64,000 nucleotides of DNA. It comes from Marinomonas aquiplantarum. Its GTDB lineage: Bacteria > Pseudomonadota > Gammaproteobacteria > Pseudomonadales > Marinomonadaceae. Positions 39,286 through 48,265 of the stretch are shown one piece after another. The number at the start of each line of letters is the position of its first letter. Within the stretch, counting starts at the first letter, position 1. Under the pieces are notes generated by a model. That model saw nothing but the letters and a program-made list of their open reading frames with translations, searched no databases and had not been told where the DNA came from. Position numbers and translations under genes: made by a program. The DNA lies in the NCBI RefSeq assembly GCF_003314975.1, contig NZ_QNRF01000006.1, forward strand, positions 124,001-188,000, in the 5' to 3' direction.

Positions 39286-39807
39286 ATGGATATGACAGTC
39301 GCTTTCAAACACACTACTCGTCTCTTTTTACTTGCCTTCTTTGCTATGAGTCTAGTGGCCTGTGGTTTTCATCTCGTAGGATCCGTGCAACTTCCAGACA
39401 GACTCAAAGTGCTGACCTTGTCTTCTCAAAGTGGCTCAGAGGATTTTGATCGTGCATTGCGTCTGGTACTATCTCAACAGGGCGTTATTATCCTAGAGGC
39501 TTCTCAAGCCGATGCCGACACCCTAGAGCTAAAGGTCAATAAACTCAGTACTTCCGACACAGAATTAGCGCGCAACAGTTCCAACGACGTGTCTCAAGTA
39601 CAACGTCGCCTTGCTGGTGCCTATTTCATTCGCCAAGCGGACGGCAAATCCTTATACGGTCCTCGTAACATCAGTACCGATAAAACGCTGGTAAACCAAG
39701 ATGCGGAAGAAAGCGCCAAGCTATCTTACAACCAAGCACAAATGAAAGACATGTATGCCGATTTGGCAAAACAACTTATGTACGACCTAGGATACGCTCC
39801 GCTGTAA
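39286..39807 (+). CDS. lptE: LPS-assembly lipoprotein LptE
   Basis: Outer-membrane lipoprotein that plugs the LptD barrel and assists lipopolysaccharide insertion. The signal sequence runs RLFLLAFFAMSLVACGFHL with lipobox LVAC, then QLPDRLKVLTLSS and a C-terminal region ending YADLAKQLMYDLGYAPL. ATG 39286 gives a normal signal peptide (173 residues); an in-frame ATG at 39232, four bases after leuS, would add 18 residues without homology. holA follows after 24 bases. Confidence 0.9.
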   Translation: MDMTVAFKHTTRLFLLAFFAMSLVACGFHLVGSVQLPDRLKVLTLSSQSGSEDFDRALRLVLSQQGVIILEASQADADTLELKVNKLSTSDTELARNSSNDVSQVQRRLAGAYFIRQADGKSLYGPRNISTDKTLVNQDAEESAKLSYNQAQMKDMYADLAKQLMYDLGYAPL

Positions 39808-39831
39808 CCAGCGAGACAGCAGACCAACCTT

Positions 39832-40869
39832 ATGAAAGTTCGTGCCGATCAGCTTGCCGCTCAACTAAACAAAAACCTGGCTCCGATTTATATTATTTCA
39901 GGGGATGAGGTATTACTGTGCCAAGAGGCTGCTGACAGCATTCGCAAAGCCGCGCAACATCATCAAATCGAAGAACGCCTAAGGTTTGTCGCCGATGCAC
40001 AGTTTGATTGGCAAGATGTCATTTTGGAAAGCCAAAGTTTATCTCTGTTTTCTTCCCGTCGTTTATTCGACATTCAAATCGACAAAATGGCAGAGAAACA
40101 CAGCAAAGCGTTAGCCCAATTGGGCCAATCCCTAAGCGAAGACAATGTCATTTTGCTGACCTTGCCCAAAGTGGACGCACGCACTCAAAAAGCCAAATGG
40201 TTTAGCCAGCTTGAGTCACAGGGCGTATTTGTACAGATTTGGCCAATCGACGCTAACCGTCTACCGGCTTGGGTACAACAAAGAGCGCAAGCCATTGATT
40301 TATCCCTATCTCGCGATGCGGCGGCTATCATCTGTGAACGAGGTGAAGGTAACCTTTTAGCCTTGTCACAAGAGCTCGAAAAACTTGCCTTGATGCATGG
40401 TGCAGGCGCGAAAATTGATGCTGAGAAAGTCATCGATTCCGTCACAGACAGCAGTCGATACTCGATTTATGACTTGAGTGATCGTTTGCTTATGGGAAAA
40501 GCCAAAGACGCCTTACATTGTCTGAACCAGCTTTTAGCCGAAGGCATTGAAAGTAATATCATTCTTTGGCTAATTAACCGTGAAACCAATACTTTGGTCA
40601 GTCTATTGCAAGCCATGGCATCAAGCAGTTTACGTCAAGCCTGTCAAAATCAAAGAATTTGGGATAAACGCATTCCGTTTTATGAAAGTGCCATGTCACG
40701 ACACAATCAAGTCACCCTGCCTTACATGCAAAACTACCTTGCTTTGATGGATAAAAGCGTCAAAGGATTGGATGGCCCAGACCTTGAAATCGGCCTTAGA
40801 AACCTAGTCATGATGTTTTGCGGCTACAAGCCCACCATGACGGAATTAGACTTACCCCCTCAGTTTTAA
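39832..40869 (+). CDS. holA: DNA polymerase III delta subunit
   Basis: A 345-residue delta subunit of the clamp loader, which opens the beta clamp. Sequence pattern matches HolA: N-terminal LAPIYIISGDEVLLCQEAAD, SLFSSRRLFDIQ (beta-clamp wrench region), ICERGEGNLLALSQELEKLAL and DSSRYSIYDLSDRLLMG. Length matches E. coli (343). Conserved position after lptE. Confidence 0.95.
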   Translation: MKVRADQLAAQLNKNLAPIYIISGDEVLLCQEAADSIRKAAQHHQIEERLRFVADAQFDWQDVILESQSLSLFSSRRLFDIQIDKMAEKHSKALAQLGQSLSEDNVILLTLPKVDARTQKAKWFSQLESQGVFVQIWPIDANRLPAWVQQRAQAIDLSLSRDAAAIICERGEGNLLALSQELEKLALMHGAGAKIDAEKVIDSVTDSSRYSIYDLSDRLLMGKAKDALHCLNQLLAEGIESNIILWLINRETNTLVSLLQAMASSSLRQACQNQRIWDKRIPFYESAMSRHNQVTLPYMQNYLALMDKSVKGLDGPDLEIGLRNLVMMFCGYKPTMTELDLPPQF

Positions 40870-40960
40870 CCTACGCGAACTAAAGTGCAATCTATCAATA
40901 ATGGTACAAAGACATAAGATAATAGAACAACCGCCGCTTCCTTTATTTTGTTAGCCTGAT

Positions 40961-41683
40961 ATGATGCCCAGCATTCACCTTTGCATAAGACACGAACCAA
41001 TGAATTCCGCCGACTTTTCAATAGAGCCCATCGCTGAACACAGTATCGAACAACTGGATGTCTGGACAACGCCGCTGTTTGTTACGCAAATGCCAGATCA
41101 TGAATTTCTGAAAGACGACTTGATGGCACTGATTTATCAGCAAAAAGCACAGCAACAGACCGCCATCGATAGTTTAGTGGCGCCTTCTGCAAAACACGCA
41201 TTGCACGAGAGTCAATTGGATTTCCTTGATCAGCAGGATGCCACCTTGATGGAAACAAAGCGTCAACTTGAAGAGTTAATATTAGAGGTAGCAAGTGGCT
41301 TAAACCAAGCCCATTGGCCTGAGGATGCGCAAGCGGATGCTCATATTATTGAATCTTGGTATCACGTAACAGGCAAAGGCGGCTACCATGATGCCCATTC
41401 ACACCCAAACTGTTCTTGGTGTGGCATCTATTACGTCGACCCAGGTGACGCGGCTCAGTCGAATGTGGGCGGTGTTAATCGTTTTTATGACCCTCGTGTT
41501 AATGCCGAACATTATGCGGACCCTGGTACTGCGTATTTAGGTCAACATGGCGTTTGGGATTTCACTCCAGTAGCAGGCCAGATTGTATTGTTCCCTTCTT
41601 ACTTAAAACATTCCGCCCTACCTTACTTTGGTGACAAAGACCGAGTCGTCATTGCGTTTAACAGTATTATTGAATTGTATTAA
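40961..41683 (+). CDS. putative 2-oxoglutarate/Fe(II) oxygenase
   Basis: A 240-residue protein with the jelly-roll oxygenase features of the TIGR02466-like family. GGYHDAHSHPNCSWCGIYYV supplies iron ligands (His...His/Asp region), and GQIVLFPSYLKHSALPYFG with DRVVIAFN supplies the distal His and the Arg that binds 2-oxoglutarate. Substrate unknown. ATG 41000 is an alternative start (MNSADFS); TGATATGAT at about 40956-40964 could be an extended -10, which would favour 41000. Confidence 0.78.
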   Translation: MMPSIHLCIRHEPMNSADFSIEPIAEHSIEQLDVWTTPLFVTQMPDHEFLKDDLMALIYQQKAQQQTAIDSLVAPSAKHALHESQLDFLDQQDATLMETKRQLEELILEVASGLNQAHWPEDAQADAHIIESWYHVTGKGGYHDAHSHPNCSWCGIYYVDPGDAAQSNVGGVNRFYDPRVNAEHYADPGTAYLGQHGVWDFTPVAGQIVLFPSYLKHSALPYFGDKDRVVIAFNSIIELY

Positions 41684-41700
41684 CTCTCCTTCCTCATCCA

Positions 41701-41737
41701 CTTTCCCCATCAAGCAACCAACATTTGACGGGGAAAG
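41701..41737. terminator. possible terminator hairpin
   Basis: CTTTCCCC-A-TCAA pairs with TTGA-C-GGGGAAAG around an 11-base loop. No T-run follows directly (CCATAAAGATTTTTG), so termination strength is uncertain. Confidence 0.45.
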
Positions 41738-41834
41738 CCATAAAGATTTTTGTTAAGTTTTTATGCAACGATTCACAAGCAATGGGGTTTTGTAGTAATT
41801 TAACAAAATACCATTCACCATCTTGGGGAGCGTT

Positions 41835-42443
41835 ATGCATTATCCGTTTGATCAACTTAGTGGCACGGAACGTTACCACCTGATCACCCAAACTGTGATA
41901 CCCAGACCCATTGCTTGGATCATGACCAAGAATGAAGACAGCTCTTTTAACCTCGCCCCATTTTCGTATTTCACTTCTCTCTCTTCTGATCCGGCTTTAT
42001 TGGTTGTCTCCATTGGCAACAAAAACCCAGAAACCTTAAAAGATACCAAGCGAAATTTACTCCGCGAAAAGGAATGTGTTTTGCATATTCCCAGTGGCGA
42101 ACTAGTAAACCAAGTCAATGACAGCGCTGCCAGCCTGACTTACGGTGAGTCTGAAGTGTCGAAAACAGGTTTAGAACTGACCGACTTTGCACCGAATTTA
42201 CCCCGTATAAAAGCGGCGAAAGTGGCTTTTCACTGCCGTCTGTTTGATGTTCATAGCTTAGCAGGAACCCGTTTTGAAGCCATCTACCTGGAAATTCTGA
42301 ACCTGTACGTTGAGGATGAACTTATTCAGCAAAAAGGCGAACGTACCTATGTGAATAGTAAGTCGCTCAACCCACTCGCTCGATTGGGTGGCAACGATTA
42401 TGCCTTGTTAGGTGAGACCATGACGATTAAACGTCCTGATTAG
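41835..42443 (+). CDS. flavin reductase-like (FMN split-barrel) protein
   Basis: A 202-residue protein of the flavin-reductase-like FMN-binding split-barrel family. Landmarks are YHLITQTVIPRPIAWIMT and NLAPFSYFTSLSSDPALLVVSIGN near the N-terminus, the flavin-binding region. It starts at ATG 41835 behind GGGGAG; an in-frame TTG four codons upstream is the SD itself. Probable NAD(P)H:flavin oxidoreductase or related; substrate not deducible. Confidence 0.83.
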   Translation: MHYPFDQLSGTERYHLITQTVIPRPIAWIMTKNEDSSFNLAPFSYFTSLSSDPALLVVSIGNKNPETLKDTKRNLLREKECVLHIPSGELVNQVNDSAASLTYGESEVSKTGLELTDFAPNLPRIKAAKVAFHCRLFDVHSLAGTRFEAIYLEILNLYVEDELIQQKGERTYVNSKSLNPLARLGGNDYALLGETMTIKRPD

Positions 42444-42469
42444 GGCAATACTGATTAGAGGTAATAATA

Positions 42470-45088
42470 ATGGACGTGACAAAACAATTAAGTGCTTTTC
42501 CATTCATGGCCGATTTAACCCCGGAACTGCATTCATCTCTTGTGGATTTGGCCAATATCAGAAGCTTAAAGGCCGGTGAGGTCTTAGCCAAACAGTTCGA
42601 AATCGGACAAAATATTTATTTTCTATTATCAGGTGAAGTGGCCATTTCTGTGCCCTTACAAGACTCTGGCAAGTCCTATAACGTTGGCACCATCAGCCAA
42701 CAGCTGTCACCTATTGGCTGGTCTGCGTTTCGTCATCCATCTCGATACGCCACCACCTTTACGGCGACTAAGTCCTCTAAACTCTTGGTCTGGCCTTTAG
42801 TCAAATTACAAAAGCTTTTAGACAGCAACCTAGGGTTTGCCAATGCCTTCTTGCAGTTTGTCTATCAAGAATCGTTACCGGTATTAACCAATATTCAAAA
42901 CCAGACTCGCCCTTTCTTTTCCAATGAGTCCCTTGCGTTTGAAGAAACCCGTCCGTTGGTTCAAGCTGAAACACAAACTCACGCCCTAAAAGACGCAATT
43001 AGCCTGCTGAACTACGCACCATTTTGTGACACTTTCACTCAAGCTGATATTCATGCCTTGGCTAAAAAATCCACTATCTTGCTCGCTCACCAAGGGGATA
43101 TCTTGTGCCAGCAAGACCAACCATCAGATGGCCTCTACTTTTTGATCAAGGGTAAGGTGGTGGTGAGTTATCAAACGGATTCTGGTGAGATCATTACCAC
43201 GCGCTCTATTTCCAGAGCAGGCACCGTATTAGCTTGGTCAACACCAAACGCTCAATTGAAAAATCGTACTTCCATTATTTCATCTCGAGACAGCAGTATT
43301 TTATACATCAAACAGGATGATTTAATGACTCTGTTCAAAGAGAACGAAAAGTTCTCAGTGAAATACATGTATCGTTTAATCTGGCTAGTCGGTGCTCATT
43401 TACTAGCGGCTCGAATGCGCTATTTATCACAGATTGCCAACGATGAAGTACTGGCGGTTAGTAATGTTATTGAACAAAATGCGGCACTTTTACCGGTCAG
43501 TTCACCGCTTTACAAAGTCAGTGAACTGTTAAAAAGTGCCATTACCACAGACGAAGCATTTGGCATCATGTACAAATGCCTGCATTTTGGCAGTGTCTTA
43601 GAAAGAACCATCTCCGGCATGTGTTTGGACATTTTAAAAGATTTACAACGAGAGAATGCCTTCTATCGCCAGTTGCAAACAGCCTATGACGGCATCAACA
43701 GCTTACCTATGGACACCCCAGCTCTGGACGCCAGACGTTTTGGCACAGAGTATTTTAAGCAAGCTTTCCAGCAAGTCCCTTACGTGATTAAAGGTCTGGA
43801 AAATCTGCCTAAAAAAGCCGGTTCTATTTTCATCTACAATCATTTACTTGGCTCCCCAACCAACCGTCTACCAAATGGCTTTCGTTTTTCCATGGACGCT
43901 CAGTTCATTGGTTCTATGGTCATTGACAATGAGTATGGTATTTCAGGTCAACGCGTCGTTCGCCGCAGTAAAGACAGCGAATTTTGGCGAGATGACTTTT
44001 ATGAAAAATTCGGCAATATCTTTATCAGCAGTTGGGAAGGTTTAACTCGTGAGACACCAGAGTACGATGAGTTTATTCAAGCGTCTCAAACCACGCTAAA
44101 ACAAAATTTCCCATTGATGATTTCACCAGAAGGGCAAAGTTTTAATACCCATCATTCTCCTGGAGCCTTCTTACCTCATGCATTTGAAATTGCGGGTTCC
44201 ATGGGGGAAGAGGAACCTTGGATCGTGCCTATTGCCGTGGCAAACTTTGATAAACGCGCCGACCACAATATTTATACTGTGGTTATCAAACCGGCATTCA
44301 AACTGTCGAGCCGAGTAGACTATACCGACAAAGCGGCATTGAATGCTTTCTTGATCGAGTATCAGCAAGAATACAAAGGCTATGTAAACGAAGCGATTGA
44401 GTTATCTCAGGAAATCCGACAATACCCAATTTTCAGTGCAAAAAGCGGCTACCGCTCCAATGTTATGAGCTTGAATCAAATTGATGTGGAATTTGAATCA
44501 GACGTTCGTCAGCTGGAATTCCATCTTTCTCATCAAGAGTATAAAGAACAGCCGGTAGCCTTCTATGGCTCATCCACAATGCGTTTATGGCATGAATTTG
44601 AAGAGCAGTTTCGTGATAAAGATGGCATCAATCTCGGCTTTGGTGGCGCGACGTTAGAAGCGTGTGTGTATTACTTTGAACGTATTGTTTTACCTCACAA
44701 ACCACGTTCATTGGTCATCTACGCTGGTGACAACGACATCGGCAACCATTGTGACAGCAACCGAGTGGTTGAGCTCTATATCGAGCTATTACAAAAAGTG
44801 GATCGCTATATGGCGGGCATTCCTGTGACACTGATTAGTATAAAATGCAGTCCGACTCGTGAAAAAATGCGCGATGTGATTGAACAAACCAACCGCCAAA
44901 TTGAACGTTTAGCGCAAACCCGTCCAAATACGCAATACGTGGATTTATTCTCCACTTTGTTGGATAAGAAAAACCAGATAAGAGAAAACTTGTTTGAAGG
45001 GGATCGCCTGCATCTTGCCCCAAAAGCCTATGACTTATGGAGCAAAAAGCTGCTAGAGAATGCGGACTTTATTTTCCAGAATAAATAA
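42470..45088 (+). CDS. fusion: two cyclic-nucleotide-binding domains, acyltransferase-like region, SGNH hydrolase
   Basis: An 872-residue cytosolic-looking protein preceded by GAGGTAA. Two cNMP-binding beta-barrel domains lie at about residues 10-130 and 180-310 (NIYFLLSGEVAISV; GLYFLIKGKVVVSYQTDSGEI). Residues about 420-640 resemble 1-acylglycerol-phosphate acyltransferases (SIFIYNHLLGSP replacing NHxxxxD; LMISPEGQSFN). The C-terminal 190 residues carry complete SGNH-hydrolase blocks: FYGSSTMRLW (Ser), LGFGGATLE (Gly), YAGDNDIGNH (Asn) and GDRLHLAPKAY (Asp/His). It may couple a cyclic-nucleotide signal to lipid remodelling (inference). No close functional homologue is known to me. Confidence 0.8.
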   Translation: MDVTKQLSAFPFMADLTPELHSSLVDLANIRSLKAGEVLAKQFEIGQNIYFLLSGEVAISVPLQDSGKSYNVGTISQQLSPIGWSAFRHPSRYATTFTATKSSKLLVWPLVKLQKLLDSNLGFANAFLQFVYQESLPVLTNIQNQTRPFFSNESLAFEETRPLVQAETQTHALKDAISLLNYAPFCDTFTQADIHALAKKSTILLAHQGDILCQQDQPSDGLYFLIKGKVVVSYQTDSGEIITTRSISRAGTVLAWSTPNAQLKNRTSIISSRDSSILYIKQDDLMTLFKENEKFSVKYMYRLIWLVGAHLLAARMRYLSQIANDEVLAVSNVIEQNAALLPVSSPLYKVSELLKSAITTDEAFGIMYKCLHFGSVLERTISGMCLDILKDLQRENAFYRQLQTAYDGINSLPMDTPALDARRFGTEYFKQAFQQVPYVIKGLENLPKKAGSIFIYNHLLGSPTNRLPNGFRFSMDAQFIGSMVIDNEYGISGQRVVRRSKDSEFWRDDFYEKFGNIFISSWEGLTRETPEYDEFIQASQTTLKQNFPLMISPEGQSFNTHHSPGAFLPHAFEIAGSMGEEEPWIVPIAVANFDKRADHNIYTVVIKPAFKLSSRVDYTDKAALNAFLIEYQQEYKGYVNEAIELSQEIRQYPIFSAKSGYRSNVMSLNQIDVEFESDVRQLEFHLSHQEYKEQPVAFYGSSTMRLWHEFEEQFRDKDGINLGFGGATLEACVYYFERIVLPHKPRSLVIYAGDNDIGNHCDSNRVVELYIELLQKVDRYMAGIPVTLISIKCSPTREKMRDVIEQTNRQIERLAQTRPNTQYVDLFSTLLDKKNQIRENLFEGDRLHLAPKAYDLWSKKLLENADFIFQNK

Positions 45089-45105
45089 CTCATTCCACTT
45101 GGTAA

Positions 45106-45140
45106 AAACGCTCAGTCATCGGTTGATGAACTGAGCGTTT
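45106..45140 (+). terminator. terminator after the fusion gene
   Basis: AAACGCTCAGT (45106-45116) pairs with ACTGAGCGTTT (45130-45140), and CATC/GATG extends the stem inward around a 4-base loop. A short T-run ends the stem. Confidence 0.78.
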
Positions 45141-45178
45141 ATGCTGATTACAATACAGCGTTATCATCTAACAGTCGC

Positions 45179-45796
45179 TTAGAAAATGCCGGATACAACT
45201 TTGGCACCTAACAAAATCAATAAACTGCCCATACCACGATCAACCCAGACAATATGACGCTTTAACCAAGCCAGTACAGGGCCACCAGCCAATAACAACG
45301 CCACAATCACATACCAAACGCTGTCAATAAACACCACTGTAGACCAAAGCTGAAACTTGATCATGCCTGTCATTTCGTGAGGAATCACTTGGCTAAATAA
45401 CGCGAGGAAAAACAGCGCTGCTTTCGGGTTCATTAAGGCTATTAATAAGCCATCTCGGGCCGCTTCAAAATAGGACGAAGACACAGCTTCAATACGGTCA
45501 TCATTGGACATACCGGCATAGCGCCAAGCCTTGATTCCCAACCAAGCAAGGTACAATCCCCCCAGAACCGTTAATACAGAGAATACTTCTTGATAGCGCT
45601 GCATCAACACCGCCAAACCTTGTAAGGTCAAAAAGGCCCAAAAGCCAATACCTAAGCCATGAGTAATCGCCGCCAATGCGCCGTGCCAAGCAGATTGAGA
45701 AACCGAAATACGAAGAATAACGGCCAAACTTGGGCCAGGAGATAAGGCCCCCATGACACAAATCACCACCAAAGATAACCAGCTGGCTAAATCCAT
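45179..45796 (-). CDS. LysE/RhtB family amino-acid exporter
   Basis: A 205-residue, six-helix inner-membrane exporter of the LysE/RhtB family. The diagnostic N-terminal motif GALSPGPSLAVILR lies in the first helix, and LLIALMNPKAALFFLALFSQV in the middle. The start is set at ATG 45796 (AAGGTGA upstream) rather than 45850. Divergent from dapA; export of lysine or other amino acids is possible but not shown. Confidence 0.88.
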   Translation of the reverse strand: MDLASWLSLVVICVMGALSPGPSLAVILRISVSQSAWHGALAAITHGLGIGFWAFLTLQGLAVLMQRYQEVFSVLTVLGGLYLAWLGIKAWRYAGMSNDDRIEAVSSSYFEAARDGLLIALMNPKAALFFLALFSQVIPHEMTGMIKFQLWSTVVFIDSVWYVIVALLLAGGPVLAWLKRHIVWVDRGMGSLLILLGAKVVSGIF

Positions 45797-46147
45797 TTTT
45801 TCACCTTTTACATCGATTGTTATTTTAAAGCGGTATTCTAACCAAGCCATGGTTAAAAAACGACGTTCATTTTAAATTCAAAAATTAAAAAAATCGTGTT
45901 GACCTTTTTCTCAAAAAACGTCAGGATAAAATGACTTTTTACAAAGCGATCTATTTTATATTATGAACTTAACTGTCTTGAATAAACGCAACGGCGATAA
46001 ACGTAAAGCCTACAAGCTTTGCGATGCTGACGTGCGTATTTAAGATTTCATTATTACCCGGCAGCATTCTCGCTGACGGTATCTCCCCTCGCTCAAGCAG
46101 CAAATACTCTCAGCAAGAATGCCAACCGACACAAACGAGGCAAAAAC
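45797..46147. other. divergent intergenic region between lysE-type gene and dapA
   Basis: 351 bases containing the promoters of two divergent genes. TTGACC (45899-45904) followed 22 bases later by TAAAAT is too widely spaced for a good sigma-70 promoter. A 26-codon ORF (45963-46043) has no ribosome binding site. I see no lysine riboswitch signature. Confidence 0.4.
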
Positions 46148-47020
46148 ATGTTTCACGGTGCGATTACGGCTTTAATTACTCCATTTCGTGATGGTCAACT
46201 AGACGAAGACGCGTTACGAAAAATTGTTCGCTGGCAAATAGACCAAGGTATCAATGGCTTAGTGCCAGTAGGTACGACAGGTGAATCCCCTACGTTAAGC
46301 GAACACGAACACAAGCGTGTTATTGAAATCACCGTGCAAGAAGCCAACAAAGCGGTTCCTGTCTTAGCGGGTGCAGGCTCTAACAACCCAGTCGAAGCCG
46401 TTACCTACTCTGAATACGCACATCAAGCTGGTGCAGATGCAACACTACATGTGGCGGGTTACTACAACCGTCCGAATCAAGCAGGGCTTTATGAACACTT
46501 CAAATACGTTCATGACAACAGCCAACTTCCTATTATTCTCTATAACATTCCACCACGCTCAATCGTCGGTCTGGATGTAGACACCATGGCAAAACTGGCA
46601 GAGCTGCCTAGAATCATCGGTGTAAAAGATGCCACAGGCGATCTAACCCGTCCGATTCGTGAACGTGCGCTGATTAATAAACCTTTCAGCTACCTAAGTG
46701 GCGATGACGTTACCAGTGTGGCGTACAATATTGGTGGCGGTAATGGCTGCATTTCCGTCACCGCGAACATTGCCCCTAAATTGATGACAGAACTGCACGC
46801 TCTATGCAGCCAAGGTCAATTTGTCGAAGCCGCACGATTACAAGACAAACTGTTCGCATTACACAGTGCGTTATTCATTGAGCCAAACCCAGCTGGCCCA
46901 AAATACGCCATGTCTTTACTTGGTTTATGTACTGAAGAATGCCGCCTACCGATTGTGGCATTACAAGACAGTACTAAAGCCACAATCAAAGCGGCGATGG
47001 AAGCGATCAACTTAATTTAA
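46148..47020 (+). CDS. dapA: 4-hydroxy-tetrahydrodipicolinate synthase
   Basis: Condenses pyruvate and aspartate semialdehyde in lysine/diaminopimelate synthesis. The 290-residue TIM-barrel enzyme has GLVPVGTTGESPTL, the YYNRPNQAGLYEHF region with catalytic Tyr, YNIPPRSIVGLD, and the Schiff-base Lys in IGVKDATGDLTR near residue 161. Length matches E. coli DapA (292). Single gene with its own terminator. Confidence 0.95.
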   Translation: MFHGAITALITPFRDGQLDEDALRKIVRWQIDQGINGLVPVGTTGESPTLSEHEHKRVIEITVQEANKAVPVLAGAGSNNPVEAVTYSEYAHQAGADATLHVAGYYNRPNQAGLYEHFKYVHDNSQLPIILYNIPPRSIVGLDVDTMAKLAELPRIIGVKDATGDLTRPIRERALINKPFSYLSGDDVTSVAYNIGGGNGCISVTANIAPKLMTELHALCSQGQFVEAARLQDKLFALHSALFIEPNPAGPKYAMSLLGLCTEECRLPIVALQDSTKATIKAAMEAINLI

Positions 47021-47061
47021 GCTCGCCAAGTCGACGGGATACAACAAGCATCCAGAAACAC

Positions 47062-47087
47062 AAAAGCCTGCAATTTGCAGGCTTTTT
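47062..47087. terminator. bidirectional terminator between dapA and oxaloacetate decarboxylase
   Basis: AAAAGCCTGCAA and TTGCAGGCTTTT (47062-47086) form a near-perfect inverted repeat, A-run on the left and T-run on the right, serving both convergent genes. Confidence 0.9.
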
Positions 47088-47130
47088 CATATCATCTACT
47101 CGTTGGCGGCGCCAACTGACAGCAGCTCGC

Positions 47131-47994
47131 TTATTCTTGGACGTCCATGTATTTGTTCGCCCAAACACGGTTTTCATCCAAGGTGGAGTAACGAGTAGAA
47201 AGCTCAGAAGCATTCAATTTGCCTTCCGCTATGCCACGTTGCTCACGAAGACAATCATAAGTCGCTTTAATGGCGGCAAAATAGGCCGCATGACCATTCA
47301 CTACGATACGAACACCATTGGCAGCAAGACGATCGCGATCGGCTAGCTCAGGGTTTCCGTATGCGACTAACATCACAGGAATATCAATGTGCTGAGTAAT
47401 CTCTTCAAGGTGCGCAAAGTCACGAATCCCCACCATACAGATGCCATCTACACCAACCGCTTGATACGCTTTCACACGTTCAATGGTTTGCTCTGTTGTT
47501 AACTGGCCTGCGTTAGTACGAGCAATGATGCTCATCGCTGGATCAATTCGAGCATCTAATGCCGCTTTCAATTTGCCCACGGCTTCTTCGACTGGGATCA
47601 AATCCGTTGATTTATGACCGTATTTGGCTGGTAACAAGGTATCTTCAATGGTCAATGCCGCGACACCAGCACGTTCCAGTTCAACAATCGTACGCATCAC
47701 GTTTAATGCATTACCGTAACCATGGTCGGCATCCGCAATGATTGGCAAACGTGCGACACGACCAATACGTGTCGCCTGTTCCGTGAACTCACTCAAAGTA
47801 ATCAAAGCAAAATCAGGCGCGGCCAATACTTGTAATGAGGCTACCGAACCACCGAGGATACCCACTTCAAAACCCAAGTCTTCTGCAATACGCGCTGACA
47901 TAGGATCAAACGTAGAAGCGGTATAATAACATTTGCCACTTTGTAGTAGCTTACGAAAATCATTACGCAAATCATGCTGCGAAGGTGTTGCCAT
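47131..47994 (-). CDS. oxaloacetate decarboxylase, PA4872 type
   Basis: A 287-residue member of the isocitrate lyase/PEP mutase superfamily that closely follows the Pseudomonas PA4872 oxaloacetate decarboxylase (EC 4.1.1.112) in pattern: [57 protein letters not shown] and [19 protein letters not shown], with [21 protein letters not shown]. The usual Cys of isocitrate lyases is absent, as in PA4872. It probably converts oxaloacetate to pyruvate and CO2 in the cytosol. A palindrome lies in its promoter. Confidence 0.9.
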   Translation of the reverse strand: MATPSQHDLRNDFRKLLQSGKCYYTASTFDPMSARIAEDLGFEVGILGGSVASLQVLAAPDFALITLSEFTEQATRIGRVARLPIIADADHGYGNALNVMRTIVELERAGVAALTIEDTLLPAKYGHKSTDLIPVEEAVGKLKAALDARIDPAMSIIARTNAGQLTTEQTIERVKAYQAVGVDGICMVGIRDFAHLEEITQHIDIPVMLVAYGNPELADRDRLAANGVRIVVNGHAAYFAAIKATYDCLREQRGIAEGKLNASELSTRYSTLDENRVWANKYMDVQE

Positions 47995-48068
47995 TAGAGT
48001 TACTCCTAAAAACGGTCACAAAGTGATATTGCGCCATATTATACAGAGCTTCTGAATTTGCTTCACCT

Positions 48069-48088
48069 CTAACCAACCATTTGGTTAG
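48069..48088. promoter_or_regulatory. palindromic site in the oad/antiporter intergenic region
   Basis: CTAACCAA-CCAT-TTGGTTAG is a perfect 8-bp inverted repeat 75 bases upstream of the oxaloacetate decarboxylase start. The form suits a TetR-like operator, but could also be a weak hairpin. Confidence 0.45.
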
Positions 48089-48265
48089 GTTTTGAAAGTA
48101 AATTACTACATTTTTGCCTAAATCCGCACTTAATTAGATCAAGATCAGTTTTTAAGCAGTGAATGTCGTGACACGACTGATCCCAAGGGCTAACATAACC
48201 AGCCTAGCATTCCTCTATGCGTCTATTCTTGTCTTCAAAACTATTGATAAAAATAAGGTTCTCAA

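Noticed and set aside
45963..46043. 26-codon Lys-containing ORF upstream of dapA, considered as a lysine leader peptide
   Set aside because: No ribosome binding site, Lys codons are scattered rather than clustered, and no terminator/antiterminator pair follows.
45797..46147. Lysine riboswitch upstream of dapA
   Set aside because: The conserved LYS-element sequence blocks are absent.
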